This document shows positions 52,667-61,966 of a DNA stretch of 64,000 nucleotides, piece by piece. The notes below the pieces were generated by a model, which did no database searches, had not been told where the DNA came from, and saw only the letters and a program-made list of their open reading frames with translations. Where the stretch lies: NCBI RefSeq assembly GCF_021216655.1, contig NZ_CP080437.1:1612001-1676000 (forward strand), given 5' to 3'. The translations under genes were made by a program, and so were the position numbers. The DNA comes from Clavibacter michiganensis. GTDB taxonomy: Bacteria > Actinomycetota > Actinomycetes > Actinomycetales > Microbacteriaceae. Numbering within the stretch: position 1 is the stretch's first letter; every line of letters begins with the position of its first letter.

Positions 52667-54695
52667 TCACCATGAGCCCCTGACTGGGGTATCCAAGCCC
52701 TTCAGCCCAGGGAGCACACTTATGAATCGGCTCTTGGTGAGTCGCGCACACCTTTTGTCGCTGACGACATCTGGGGCTGAACACGCTACAGCCGCATTAG
52801 GTTCGTAAGTCTTAATTGAAGAATACATACGCCTTGGGGGCACCGTGCCGCAGATGCTAAAAGGATTCGGGTTTTCTGGATACAGAAGCTTTTGGGGAAA
52901 GGAGGTTCAGCGCATTGGCGCGATGGATAAGGTTCACTTGATTGTCGGACAGAATAACAGTGGCAAGTCGAATGCATTACGCGTGGCAAGCTCACTCTTA
53001 TCCAACATGCTTCCTCGCAACCCGTTCTCGGCACCTCAAGGCTTTGACAGACCACAAGGGGATAATGTATCTACACAGTTCACCCTGAGCGTCTCTTTTG
53101 CCATACCTCACGAAATGGCCCTTCTTGCCGCCTTTGGTGAGCCCACGTCAGCAGTGCCAGCAACTCACAAACGAGCCATCGACCACATGCTTGCTCTCGA
53201 TGCCTTTAAGGGGCCAGGAGAGGATCCGTGGTTTGACTTTGTCCTTCCGGATGGCATCCAGTCTGGAACACTCGTCCCGTCGCCCGCACAGTTAGCGCGC
53301 GCACTGGCAGAATACAATACACAGCCGAACCTCGGTAATTACGGCGGCCCTCCGTACTGGAGCACCGCAGTACGCCCTACCAGCTCGATATCAGGCTCAA
53401 AACATGACCAAAAATTACTTGCTGAATTCATTGAAGCGCTTGACCTACCATCTAAAATCCCGCCCGTCAGTACCATAGCCGCATTTCGCCAAATTCGCGT
53501 AACGAGCGAAGGCGAATCGGACTTCAGCGGTGCGGGTCTAGTGAAACGACTGGCCGCGTTGGAGAACCCAGCCCTGCGTGAGTACGCCTCAGCGCAGGCA
53601 AAGTTCGAGGAAATTAACGAGTTTGTGAAGCAAGTGCTGGAGGATACTACTGCGCGAATCACAGTGCCTTCGGACCAAGACCGGATCCTGGTTCAGAGTG
53701 GCGGTCGTGTTTTGGAGCTCGACGCTCTCGGCACAGGCGTCCACGAGGTCATTATTTTGGCCGTCGCCGCAACCCTCCTGGAAAACCACCTGGTTTGCAT
53801 CGAGGAGCCAGAGGTGCACCTTCATCCCGTTCTGCAGCGTCGACTACTACGTTACTTGAAGGAACAAACTAGCAACCAGTATCTGATTGCTACTCACTCT
53901 GCCCATTTTCTCGATTCCGCCTTAGCCTCCATTTCCCACGTTCGCCTAACAGTGGACGGCACCAAAGTCGATCCAAGCATCCGACCGAGTGAGATCGCAA
54001 ACATTGCTCGGGATCTCGGGTATCGAGCTTCTGATATCGTCCAGGCGAATTGTATATTGTGGGTAGAAGGACCCTCGGACCGGATATACCTGAGGCATTG
54101 GATCCGCATAATTGATGACTCTTTGACTGAAGGTGTGCATTTCTCCATCATGTTTTATGGTGGAGCCCTTTTAAAACATCTCACCGTGGAAGACAATGAG
54201 GTTAGCGAGTTCATCATGCTTCCTCGCTTAAATCGTCATCTTATGATTCTTATTGACTCGGACCGATCCTCAAGAGCCCAGGACATCAATCCGGCCAAAA
54301 AGAAGATCAAAGAGGCTTTTGGCTTGAACTCGGACTCCGATAATTACGCGTGGATAACTGACGCTTACACTATCGAAAGCTACGTACCACCAAACATACT
54401 GAAAAGCGCCATTCTTGCGCTACACCCTCGGTCTCATCCGGTATGGGCAGGCGATCGGTATACCAATCCCCTGGATCTCTCCCAAACTGGAAGGAGAAGT
54501 GAAATTAATAAGACAGCCTTAGCCCAGGAAGTGGTCAAGCAGTGGACCAATCTGGAAGGCTCCCAAGCCTTGCCCGGACGAGTACGGGCAGTCGTCCAAT
54601 TTATTCGAAGGGCAAATGACTTGCCGTCGAAAGAGTTCCGTGGGCGTAGGGCCTCCCACTGAGGTCTTTTGCCGCGTCGAGCTGCGAAGTATGGA
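52667..54695. mobile_element. Low-GC unit inserted at the reductase 3' end
   Basis: About 2.0 kb of AT-rich sequence between the two copies of the reductase end. It encodes one AAA-TOPRIM protein and no recombinase. Same architecture as the island behind moaD. Confidence 0.8.
52845..54662 (+). CDS. AAA ATPase with TOPRIM domain (OLD-like), defence candidate
   Basis: A protein of 605 residues from GTG 52845; ATG 52854 is an alternative. Walker A is GQNNSGKSN (35-43) and the signature LDALGTGVHEV (about 292-302). Walker B is CIEEPEVHLHP (318-328) and the His switch ATHSAHF (349-355). The TOPRIM domain has WVEGPSDRIYL (Glu408) and the DSD at 471-473. It differs from the OLD gene at 47445 in sequence and has a shorter C-terminus with YTIESYVPPN. 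It is a single-gene unit of low GC, probably acquired; phage or plasmid defence is the best guess. Confidence 0.86.
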   Translation: MPQMLKGFGFSGYRSFWGKEVQRIGAMDKVHLIVGQNNSGKSNALRVASSLLSNMLPRNPFSAPQGFDRPQGDNVSTQFTLSVSFAIPHEMALLAAFGEPTSAVPATHKRAIDHMLALDAFKGPGEDPWFDFVLPDGIQSGTLVPSPAQLARALAEYNTQPNLGNYGGPPYWSTAVRPTSSISGSKHDQKLLAEFIEALDLPSKIPPVSTIAAFRQIRVTSEGESDFSGAGLVKRLAALENPALREYASAQAKFEEINEFVKQVLEDTTARITVPSDQDRILVQSGGRVLELDALGTGVHEVIILAVAATLLENHLVCIEEPEVHLHPVLQRRLLRYLKEQTSNQYLIATHSAHFLDSALASISHVRLTVDGTKVDPSIRPSEIANIARDLGYRASDIVQANCILWVEGPSDRIYLRHWIRIIDDSLTEGVHFSIMFYGGALLKHLTVEDNEVSEFIMLPRLNRHLMILIDSDRSSRAQDINPAKKKIKEAFGLNSDSDNYAWITDAYTIESYVPPNILKSAILALHPRSHPVWAGDRYTNPLDLSQTGRRSEINKTALAQEVVKQWTNLEGSQALPGRVRAVVQFIRRANDLPSKEFRGRRASH

Positions 54696-54904
54696 GCCGC
54701 CGCGAGCTGATCCTCGGCGCGCATGCCGTGGGCGAGAACGCGGTCGAGGTGATCCAGTCGGTCACCACCGCGATGGCCGCGGGCGTCGACGTCGCGACCC
54801 TCGCGCACGTGCGGTTCGCGTACCCGACGTACAGCGCGATCATCGGGATCGCGGCCCGGCGCCTGCTGCAGGACGAGGCGCTGGCGGGCGAGCTGGACTG
54901 ACGC
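54696..54904 (+). pseudogene. Displaced 3' end of the reductase (right copy of 209-bp repeat)
   Basis: Encodes the last 67 or so residues of the reductase in an intact frame ending LLQDEALAGELD and TGA at 54899-54901, with no start. The original downstream gene (54936) follows 32 bp later. It is best read as the native end displaced by insertion. Confidence 0.9.
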
Positions 54905-54935
54905 GGCGTCCGGTCGGGCGTGGTCGGATGGACGC

Positions 54936-55556
54936 ATGACCGCGCTCATCGTCACGGCCCACCCGGATCCCGACTCCCTCACCCACCACGTCGCCCGCCG
55001 GCTCGTCGCCGCGCTCGGACCCGACCGGGCGGAGGTCGCCCACCTCGCGCAGGAGGGCTTCGACCCCGTGTTCGGCATGGCCGACCGGGGCGCGTACGCG
55101 GGCGACTCCCCCGCACCCGCGGACGTCCTCGCGGAGCAGGCGCGGCTCGATGCCGTGGACCACGTCGTGCTCGTCTTCCCGGTGTGGTGGTGGTCGATGC
55201 CGGCGCTGCTCAAGGGCTGGATCGACCGCACGTTCATCGCCGGCTGGGCCTTCGGGATCGACGACGAGGGGCGCATCGAGAAGCGGCTCCAGCGCCTCAC
55301 CGTGCACCTCGTCCCCGTGTCCGGCACGAGCCGCGCGTCCTTCGCGCGGCACGGCTACCTGACCGCGTTCGAGACGCAGGTCGGCCACGGGATCCTCGAC
55401 TACTGCGGCGTCCGGCGGGGCGCGACCGCGTTCGTGCACGACTCCGAGTCGGGCGACCGGGAGGCCGTCGCGGCGGAGGCCGATCGGGCCGTGACCGAGG
55501 TGGTCGCGGCGATCGCGATCGCGACGGGGTCCGAGCCGGTGGATCCGCGACCCTGA
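54936..55556 (+). CDS. NAD(P)H-dependent flavodoxin-fold oxidoreductase
   Basis: A 206-residue protein from ATG 54936. It starts MTALIVTAHPDPDSLTHHVA, the FMN/FAD-binding start of the NQO/KefF-type quinone reductases, and has VVLVFPVWWWSMPALLKGWI and RTFIAGWAFG. It probably reduces quinones or electrophiles in the cytosol with two electrons. It was the native neighbour of the FAD oxidoreductase before the AAA-TOPRIM unit was inserted. Confidence 0.9.
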   Translation: MTALIVTAHPDPDSLTHHVARRLVAALGPDRAEVAHLAQEGFDPVFGMADRGAYAGDSPAPADVLAEQARLDAVDHVVLVFPVWWWSMPALLKGWIDRTFIAGWAFGIDDEGRIEKRLQRLTVHLVPVSGTSRASFARHGYLTAFETQVGHGILDYCGVRRGATAFVHDSESGDREAVAAEADRAVTEVVAAIAIATGSEPVDPRP

Positions 55557-55616
55557 GGCCGGGGCGCGTGTGCGCGCTCCGACCGCCCGAGTCCGACTCG
55601 CGGCTAGCCTCGCCGG

Positions 55617-55772
55617 ATGCCCGCCGCCCCCGCCGCCCGATCCGGCGGGGTGCGCGCGGTCATCCGTGCGGGGAACGTCCTCGCGTCGGTCGGCATGGGG
55701 ATGCTGCTGGCCGTGCTCGCCCTCGGCCTCGCGCTCGACGGGACGCTCCGCGGCCTCGACGAGCGCGACTAG
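55617..55772 (+). CDS. Small single-pass membrane protein (51 aa)
   Basis: ATG 55617 to TAG 55772. A basic N-terminus (RSGGVRAVIRAGNVLA) leads into one hydrophobic helix (about residues 21-40, SVGMGMLLAVLALGLALDG) and a charged tail (LRGLDERD). Codon use matches the neighbours. It fills the gap between two convergent genes. Too short for family recognition; it may be a genuine small protein or chance. Confidence 0.5.
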   Translation: MPAAPAARSGGVRAVIRAGNVLASVGMGMLLAVLALGLALDGTLRGLDERD

Positions 55773-55775
55773 GCA

Positions 55776-56690
55776 TCACGCCCCGCCGCGGTTCCCCTCC
55801 AGCGTGAAGGTGAAGACGTCCTCGTCGAACGCGCTGTAGCCCGCGTAGTCGAGGAGCTCGTAGAGGCGGGCGCGGGTCTGCATCTCCTGCACCTTGCCGG
55901 CGAGCGTGCCCTCCTCGAGGATCGCGTCGAGGCCGCGCTCGGCGGCGCCCATCGCGAGGCGCAGGAGCGACACCGGGTAGATCACGATGTTGACGCCCAC
56001 GTCCGCGAGCTGCTGCGTCGTGAACAGCTCGCTCTTCCCGAACTCGGTCATGTTGGCGAGGATCGGCACATCCACCGCGGCGCGCATCGCCTCGAACTCG
56101 GCGAGGTCGGCCATCGCCTCGGGGAAGATCGCGTCGGCGCCCGCGTCGACGAGAGCGCGGGCCCGGTCGACCGCCGCGGCTATGCCGTCCACTCCGCGCA
56201 CGTCGGTGCGGGCCATGACCAGCAGGTCGGGATCGCGGCGGGCGTCGACGGCCGCGCGGATCCGCTTCAGCGCCGTCGACTCGTCCACCACCTGCTTGCC
56301 GTCGAGGTGCCCGCAGCGCTTGGGGTTCACCTGGTCCTCGATGTGGAGGCCCGCGACGCCGGCGTCCTCGAGCATCTGCACGGTGCGCGCGACGTTCATC
56401 GGCTCGCCGAAGCCCGTGTCGGCGTCCACGAGGCAGGGCAGGTCGGTGACGCGCGCGATCTGCTGCGAGCGCCCGGCCACCTCGGTGAGGGTGGTGAGGC
56501 CGATGTCCGGCAGGCCGAGATCCGCCGAGAGCACGGCGCCGGAGATGTAGACGCCGTCCATGCCCTTGTCCTGGATGAGGCGGGCCGACAGCGGGTTGAA
56601 CGCGCCGGGCATCCGGAGCAGCTCGCCGCTCGCGAGCCGCTCGCGGAACGCGCGGCGCTTGGCGGCGGAGGTGAGGTTCGAGTGCAGCAC
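55776..56690 (-). CDS. prpB: 2-Methylisocitrate lyase
   Basis: A 304-residue ICL/PEPM-superfamily enzyme from GTG 56690, which overlaps the prpD stop by one base. It carries GLHIEDQVNPKRCGH with the catalytic Cys of the KRCGH motif, DADTGFGEP for metal binding and ILANMTEFGKS. It splits 2-methylisocitrate to pyruvate and succinate, the last step of the methylcitrate cycle. It is coupled to prpD. Confidence 0.95.
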   Translation of the reverse strand: MLHSNLTSAAKRRAFRERLASGELLRMPGAFNPLSARLIQDKGMDGVYISGAVLSADLGLPDIGLTTLTEVAGRSQQIARVTDLPCLVDADTGFGEPMNVARTVQMLEDAGVAGLHIEDQVNPKRCGHLDGKQVVDESTALKRIRAAVDARRDPDLLVMARTDVRGVDGIAAAVDRARALVDAGADAIFPEAMADLAEFEAMRAAVDVPILANMTEFGKSELFTTQQLADVGVNIVIYPVSLLRLAMGAAERGLDAILEEGTLAGKVQEMQTRARLYELLDYAGYSAFDEDVFTFTLEGNRGGA

Positions 56691-58240
56691 TAGAGGAGTC
56701 CCTTCGGGGAGCCGACGCCGTCGAGGAGGCCGGGTCGTGCGGTCACGGTGAGGCCGGCGAGCTCGTCGGCGCCGAGCTCGGGCAGGCGCTCGACGAGCTG
56801 GAGGAAGCGGTCGACCTCGCGGTCCTCGAGCACGCCGTCAGCGAGCGCGCGGAGCTTGGCGACGTAGTCGGCGCGCGCGAACGGCCGGGCGCCGAGCGGG
56901 TGCGCGTCGGCGACGGCGATCTCGTCGACGATGGTCGAGCCGTCGGTCAGGCGGATCTCCACCCGGCCGCCGAACGCCTTCTCCGCCGGATCCATGGAGT
57001 GGTACCGGCGGGTCCACTCCGGGTCCTCGGTCGTGGTGACGCGGCGCCAGAGGTCCACCGTGTCGGGGCGGCCGGCGCGCTCGGGCGCGTACGAGTCGAC
57101 GTGGTGCCAGGCGCCGTCCTGCAGCGCGACGGTGAAGATGTACGGGATCGAGTGGTCGAGCGTCTCGCGGCTGGCGCGCGGGTCGTACTTCTGCGGGTCG
57201 TTCGCGCCGGATCCGATGACCACGTGCGTGTGGTGCGAGGAGTGGATGAGGACGCGGTCGATCGCGTCCGCGTCGGCGAGCACGGGGTGCGCGTGGTGCA
57301 GGCGGCGCGCGAGGTCGATCCACGCCTGCGCCTGGTACTCGGCCGAGTGCTCCTTCGTGTATGTGTCGAGGATCGCCCGCTTCGCCTCGCCGGGCGCGGG
57401 CAGCGGCACGTCGTAGCCCGCGTCGGGGCCGTCGAGCAGCCACGCGATCACGCCGTCCTCGCCCTCGTAGATGGGTGTGGGACTCGTCTGGCCGCGCATC
57501 GCCCGGTCGATCGCCTCGACGGCCATCTTCCCGGCGAACGCGGGCGCGTGCGCCTTCCACGTGCTGATCGCGCCCTTGCGCGACTGGCGCGTGGCCGTTG
57601 TGGTGTGGAGGGCCTGGCCGATCGCCTGGAACACCGTGCCCTCGTCGAGGCCGAGGAGCGTGCCGATGCCGGCGGCGGCCGACGGGCCGAGGTGCGCGAC
57701 GTGGTCGATCTTGTGCGCGTGCAGGCTGATGGCCTTCACGAGGTCGACCTGGATCTCGTAGCCGGTCGCGATGCCGCGGATCACGTCGGCGCCCGTGAGC
57801 GCGCGGCCGTCGGGGCGGCCTCCAGCGGCGGCGTGCTGCGCGGCGGCGAGGATCGGCGGGATGTTGTCGCCCGGGTGCGAGTACTCGGCCGCGAGGAACG
57901 TGTCGTGGTAGTCGAGCTCGCGCACGGCCACGCCGTTCGCCCACGCCGCCCACTCGGCGCTGACGCGCGTGGCGGGATCCGCGCCCACGACGGTCGCGCC
58001 GGCGCCGCCCGTGGACGGCCCGTGCGCGAGGGCCTGCGCGCGCGCGGCGACGACGGGCGCGCGGGTGAGCGAGGCGGTCGCGACGGCCGCGTTGTCGATG
58101 ATGCGGTTGACGATCATCTCGGTGACCTCGGCGTCGACCTCGACGGGATCCGCGGCGACGGCGGCGATGCGCCCCGCCAGCTGCTCCCCGGGAGGCAGGG
58201 CCTCGTCGCTGCGGTGGACGCGGACGCGGTGGATCTGCAT
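56690..58240 (-). CDS. prpD: 2-Methylcitrate dehydratase
   Basis: A 516-residue MmgE/PrpD-family enzyme from ATG 58240. Family stretches include [40 protein letters not shown] and [16 protein letters not shown]. It dehydrates 2-methylcitrate to methylaconitate in propionate breakdown. It is the first gene of prpDB; no PrpR-type regulator is in the window. It is divergent from the tandem GNAT gene. Confidence 0.94.
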   Translation of the reverse strand: MQIHRVRVHRSDEALPPGEQLAGRIAAVAADPVEVDAEVTEMIVNRIIDNAAVATASLTRAPVVAARAQALAHGPSTGGAGATVVGADPATRVSAEWAAWANGVAVRELDYHDTFLAAEYSHPGDNIPPILAAAQHAAAGGRPDGRALTGADVIRGIATGYEIQVDLVKAISLHAHKIDHVAHLGPSAAAGIGTLLGLDEGTVFQAIGQALHTTTATRQSRKGAISTWKAHAPAFAGKMAVEAIDRAMRGQTSPTPIYEGEDGVIAWLLDGPDAGYDVPLPAPGEAKRAILDTYTKEHSAEYQAQAWIDLARRLHHAHPVLADADAIDRVLIHSSHHTHVVIGSGANDPQKYDPRASRETLDHSIPYIFTVALQDGAWHHVDSYAPERAGRPDTVDLWRRVTTTEDPEWTRRYHSMDPAEKAFGGRVEIRLTDGSTIVDEIAVADAHPLGARPFARADYVAKLRALADGVLEDREVDRFLQLVERLPELGADELAGLTVTARPGLLDGVGSPKGLL

Positions 58241-58341
58241 GCTCTTCCTCACGGTCGGGCGCCTGTCGCGGAGGGCTCGTGGCCCCGTCCGCGCGGCACC
58301 GGTCCAGCGTATCCACCGGCGGGGCCGTCCTACGCTGGGGC

Positions 58342-59247
58342 GTGCTCACCGTCACCCCGGAGTCCCCGCGACAGGACGACGTGCTGCCGCTGCTGCGGCA
58401 GGCCGACGACTTCGCTCTCGCCCTCTACCCGGCCGAGAACTACCACGCGCTCGACGTCGGCGACCTCGAGCGGCCCGGCGTCACGTTCCTCGTGGCGCGC
58501 GTCGACGGCCGCGCGCTCGGCACGGCGGCGGTCGTCGACGGCGGCGACGGATCCGCGGAGCTGAAGCGCGTGTTCGTCACGGACGCGGCGCGCGGCCTCG
58601 GTGTGGGACGCGCGCTGCTGGTCGCCGCCGAGGACCGGGCCCGCGCGCTCGGCGCCGACGTCATGCGGCTCGAGACCGGCCTGCCGCAGACCGCGGCCAT
58701 CGCGATGTACGAGCGCGGCGGCTACCGGCACGTGCCGCGGTTCGGGCCGTACGCGGCGGATCCGACGAGCGTCTGCATGGAGCGCGACCTGCGGGAGGCG
58801 CCCGGGCCGCTCCCCCGCTGGATCCTCCGCCCCGCCCTCCCGGACGACGCGACCTGGATGGCGGAGCTCCGCGCCGTCGTGCTCCGGCCCGACCTCGAGC
58901 GGCTCGGCCGGTGGGATCCGGTGCGGGTCCGCCGTCGCTTCCTCGACAGATGGGCACCCGAGCGCACGTGGGTGATCCGGGTCGGCGGCCGCGACGCGGG
59001 CCTCATCGCCCGCCGCGACGAGCCCGACGCGCACTGGATCGAGCACTTCTACCTGGATCCCGCCCTGCAGGGCGCGGGGATCGGCGGCGAGGTGCTGCGC
59101 GATCTCATCGCCCGGCACGACGACGGCCGCCCGTTCCGCCTCGACGTGCTCCAGGGCAGCGCCGCGCGGCGCCTCTACGAGCGGGCGGGGTTCCGCGTCG
59201 AGCGCGAGGACGCGGTGGACGCGTGGCTCGTCGCGCTCCGCGGCTGA
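58342..59247 (+). CDS. Tandem-domain GNAT acetyltransferase
   Basis: A 301-residue protein from GTG 58342. The N-terminal GNAT domain (1-150) has the acetyl-CoA motif [20 protein letters not shown] and ends [16 protein letters not shown]. The C-terminal domain (about 165-301) has [20 protein letters not shown] and [16 protein letters not shown]. Both P-loops look intact, so two active sites are possible. The substrates are unknown. Confidence 0.88.
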   Translation: MLTVTPESPRQDDVLPLLRQADDFALALYPAENYHALDVGDLERPGVTFLVARVDGRALGTAAVVDGGDGSAELKRVFVTDAARGLGVGRALLVAAEDRARALGADVMRLETGLPQTAAIAMYERGGYRHVPRFGPYAADPTSVCMERDLREAPGPLPRWILRPALPDDATWMAELRAVVLRPDLERLGRWDPVRVRRRFLDRWAPERTWVIRVGGRDAGLIARRDEPDAHWIEHFYLDPALQGAGIGGEVLRDLIARHDDGRPFRLDVLQGSAARRLYERAGFRVEREDAVDAWLVALRG

Positions 59248-59425
59248 TGACCTGACGCAGGCCCACATCTGTTCCCCGCTCGCCTGCCAGACAGCCAAAC
59301 GGGATCGGACGCTCTGGCGGACCCTGAGAACGGGAAGCTGACTGTGACGGGAGGTGCCGAGGGCTGCCTTCCTGGATGCGGTGGCGCCGGCGGCCGCCTG
59401 CGCCACGCTCGAGAGCGGATGCGGG

Positions 59426-59470
59426 CACGAGAGATCGCGTCGAATTCGACGCGCCGGCCCTTCTCTCGTG
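59426..59470. repeat. Nested inverted repeat with 16-bp perfect palindrome
   Basis: CACGAGAGA (59426-59434) and TCTCTCGTG (59462-59470) enclose the perfect palindrome GCGTCGAATTCGACGC (59437-59452), with unequal spacers of 2 and 9 bp. It could be a hairpin, protein site or recombination site. Confidence 0.7.
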
Positions 59471-59909
59471 GACACGTCCGATCAGCCCGCCGACGCACGG
59501 GCTCCTCCGGCGTGCATGTCCGCGATTCCGGCCGGCTACACGTAGGGACTGTCCACGCATCAGCAGATCGGGTTCGTCGCATCCATGGCCCGGATCGGTG
59601 GTGCACGAAGCCGATGCCCGCACGGTCCTCTCCGGCGATGCCGCAGGTCAGGTGCGGCACCCCGCCTCGGCCTCCCGACGGTTGCGCCAGCCCGCTCGGC
59701 TTCGACCGCGACGCCGGAGAGGACTCGCACGCCACGGCAGAAGCGCACCATGCCCGGCTCCCGAGCTGGACGCTCGGACCTCCTGATCAGCCTCGATTGC
59801 GATTCCATGCTCCATGCGAACGCCGTCCCCTCTCGATCATGCTGGTCCGCGCTGCGCCGAGGACCGATCGCATTCGCATCCGTCACGCCGTCTCTGCGTC
59901 TTTCGCGCT

Positions 59910-60035
59910 CCCGAATGGGGCCTGCGCTCCTCGAGATGACACCTGAATCGGGGGCTCCTGCGCACCGGGAATAGGACCCGAATCGGGGGCCTTGACGTCT
60001 CGAAATCGCACCCGAATCGGGGGCCTTGACGCTCC
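59910..60035. repeat. Four imperfect tandem repeats, period 32-35 bp
   Basis: Units begin at 59910, 59942, 59977 and 60011. The last two share CCCGAATCGGGGGCCTTGAC exactly. Each core holds the small palindrome CCCGA-A-TCGGG or a degenerate form. They end about 100 bp before the MACPF gene. Confidence 0.8.
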
Positions 60036-60137
60036 CGCGCCGAGAGCGGATCGTACACATCAAGGGCCGCCCATCCCGCCGGTCCACTGCTGGACGTCTC
60101 ATGCATCCAGGCACCCCTCCACCTCGATTGAGAGCTC

Positions 60138-61550
60138 ATGTCTGACTTCTTCGTGACTGAAACCGACACTCCACGCATTCTTCCAGGGGTCAGCTTGACC
60201 GGCTCCACGTACGACGTGTTCGGAGACGATGCCACCAACGACTCCGCCATATTCCAGATCTTCGATTGGAGCAAGGCGGAATGGGGAACCACCGAGATCA
60301 ACGGAACCGAGTACAGGATCCCGAAGCTGATGAACGCTGAAGGCGTCGCGGGGAGCGAATACGTCTCCATCTACGGCAACACCGTCGAGGAATACCAGCA
60401 GAGCCTCGCCGCGTCCGTGGCGGTCTCGGGATCCAACATGTTCTTCAGCGGCTCGTTGGAGACGCAGTTCGGCTCCAGCTCGATGCGGAGGTCGGAGAAC
60501 GCGTTCTCCCGCGTAGAGCAGGTCGTCAAGCTGTGGTCGATCGGCCTGCCTCCGAGCAAGAAGCTGCGAGAGCTCCTCAGCGGCAGCTTCCTGGAAGCCC
60601 TCGACGGGCTCCCCGCGGCAGCATCGACGAGCGAAGAGCAGGCGGAGTACAAGGGCTTCCTCGACACGTGGGGCGCGTTCTACCTCTCCGGGATGCTGAT
60701 CGGCGGCAAGACCTTGTTCACCTCCTCCGTGAACAAGCTCACCGTGGACAGGACGCTCTCGATCTCGGTCACAGCGGACTTGTCATACAAGTCGGTGACA
60801 GGCCAGATCAGCAACGAGGACAAGATCAAGTACGCCTCGCAGCTCTCGCAGTTCGCTTCGAGCTCCAACACGGTGAAGAATGCATTCGGTGGGAACCCGG
60901 CTCTCGCCTCACGCGTATTCGACGGCCGCGTGCAGTACGACGAGTGGTCGGCATCCGTCGCCCAGAACCCCGTCATCGTCCGCTTCGACGGAACCCGGCC
61001 CCTGACCGGCGTGTGGACTCTCTGCTCGACGCCGGAGCGGGGGAAGATCCTGGAGTCCTACTTCGACGACAAGTGGGCACCCGCGCGTTCGCTCGAACTG
61101 TCCCACTTCCCCGACGTGGTCGATGACCTCACCGTCGTGGTGGGCAACGACGATCAGCCCCATGTACCGGACGGCTACACGAAGGACGACTACGACCTCA
61201 ACAGGCACGCAGGCGGAAAGTTCATCTATCTCTGCTGGCACAAGGTGCCGGTCTCCGGATTGAGGAAGCCGAAGCGCGTGCTTCAAGCCATGCAGGTGAT
61301 CTACAACGGCGACAAGGTGCCGGACGGGTACTCGAAGATCAACGTCGATCTCAACCAAGGCGCAGGCGGTGATGACGTGTTCCTCTGCATGAAGCAGGGC
61401 GAATACGGCACGGACGAGAACATTCTCGACGTGCGGGTGATCGGTGGCAACGACAGCTTCGTGCCCGCGCCTTACGGCTACAAGACCCTTCCCGGGGATC
61501 TGAACAAGGGGGCCGGCGGCGACTACGTCTACATCGCCTACGCCAATTGA
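60138..61550 (+). CDS. MACPF (perforin-like) protein with C-terminal MABP-type beta-prism
   Basis: A 470-residue protein from ATG 60138 with GAGAG upstream. Residues about 20-330 look like a membrane-attack-complex/perforin domain: an N-terminal GSTYDVFGDDATNDSAIF and the signature helix-strand region FLDTWGAFYLSGMLIGGKT (174-192). They also include Ser/Thr-rich amphipathic stretches (SSSNTVKNAFGGNP) that could form membrane hairpins. Residues about 340-470 contain three near repeats with 51- and 50-residue spacing (GYTKDDYDLNRHAGGKFIYL, GYSKINVDLNQGAGGDDVFL, GYKTLPGDLNKGAGGDYVYI), the DLN-x-GAGG pattern of MABP domains. There is no signal peptide, so release would need lysis or another route. 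Bacterial MACPF proteins are rare, and codon use is less GC-rich than the neighbours. Targets are unknown. Confidence 0.82.
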   Translation: MSDFFVTETDTPRILPGVSLTGSTYDVFGDDATNDSAIFQIFDWSKAEWGTTEINGTEYRIPKLMNAEGVAGSEYVSIYGNTVEEYQQSLAASVAVSGSNMFFSGSLETQFGSSSMRRSENAFSRVEQVVKLWSIGLPPSKKLRELLSGSFLEALDGLPAAASTSEEQAEYKGFLDTWGAFYLSGMLIGGKTLFTSSVNKLTVDRTLSISVTADLSYKSVTGQISNEDKIKYASQLSQFASSSNTVKNAFGGNPALASRVFDGRVQYDEWSASVAQNPVIVRFDGTRPLTGVWTLCSTPERGKILESYFDDKWAPARSLELSHFPDVVDDLTVVVGNDDQPHVPDGYTKDDYDLNRHAGGKFIYLCWHKVPVSGLRKPKRVLQAMQVIYNGDKVPDGYSKINVDLNQGAGGDDVFLCMKQGEYGTDENILDVRVIGGNDSFVPAPYGYKTLPGDLNKGAGGDYVYIAYAN

Positions 61551-61966
61551 ACCGGCACGCCTGACCCTCTCCTGCCCCGGCTCCGATGCGCGACGAGGGC
61601 GCCAGCCGCCAGCGTCCGTCGGTCCGATGCCGGGCCGCTGACGCCCTCCGTGGACACGGGCCGTCAGGCCCGTCGACGGGACCGGACATGAAGCGAGCCC
61701 GCCGCCCGGAGCGGCGGGCTCGGTCGCGCGAGCACGTTGATCCGCAATCCACACGGAGCGGGCTCGGGCCATGGATTCTCGTCGCCAGCACCCGCTGCTC
61801 GCGCGAGCCCCCTCCGGCGCCCGGTGGGATGATGCACGTCGCGTCGTCCTCGGGCGGAGCGGAGAAGCGGATCCGACCCCGATCCGTGCGCCCATCCGCC
61901 GCGTGCGGCCGGGATGGGCTTCCCGCCCCGAGCCAGCCGCTGGTGGCGCGGCGGCGAGCCGCACCC
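61551..61966. other. Intergenic region after the MACPF gene
   Basis: No gene is seen. It holds the hairpin at 61695-61721 and otherwise unremarkable high-GC sequence between convergent genes. Confidence 0.6.
61695..61721. terminator. Hairpin terminator downstream of the MACPF gene
   Basis: GAGCCCGCCGC (61695-61705) pairs perfectly with GCGGCGGGCTC (61711-61721) around a 5-nt loop. It is positioned to end the MACPF transcript. Confidence 0.72.

Larger units (their letters stand above)
59248..60137. other. 890-bp non-coding spacer with repeats and palindromes
   Basis: No convincing gene on either strand: the open frames are Arg/Pro-rich shadow-type translations. GC is lower than the core. It contains a nested palindrome (59426-59470) and four imperfect 32-35 bp tandem repeats (59910-60035) just upstream of the MACPF gene. 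It is probably acquired sequence or a decayed region. Confidence 0.6.

Noticed and set aside
54696-54904. Calling the right reductase repeat a separate small gene
   Set aside because: It has no start codon or ribosome-binding site in frame and matches only the end of the upstream gene.
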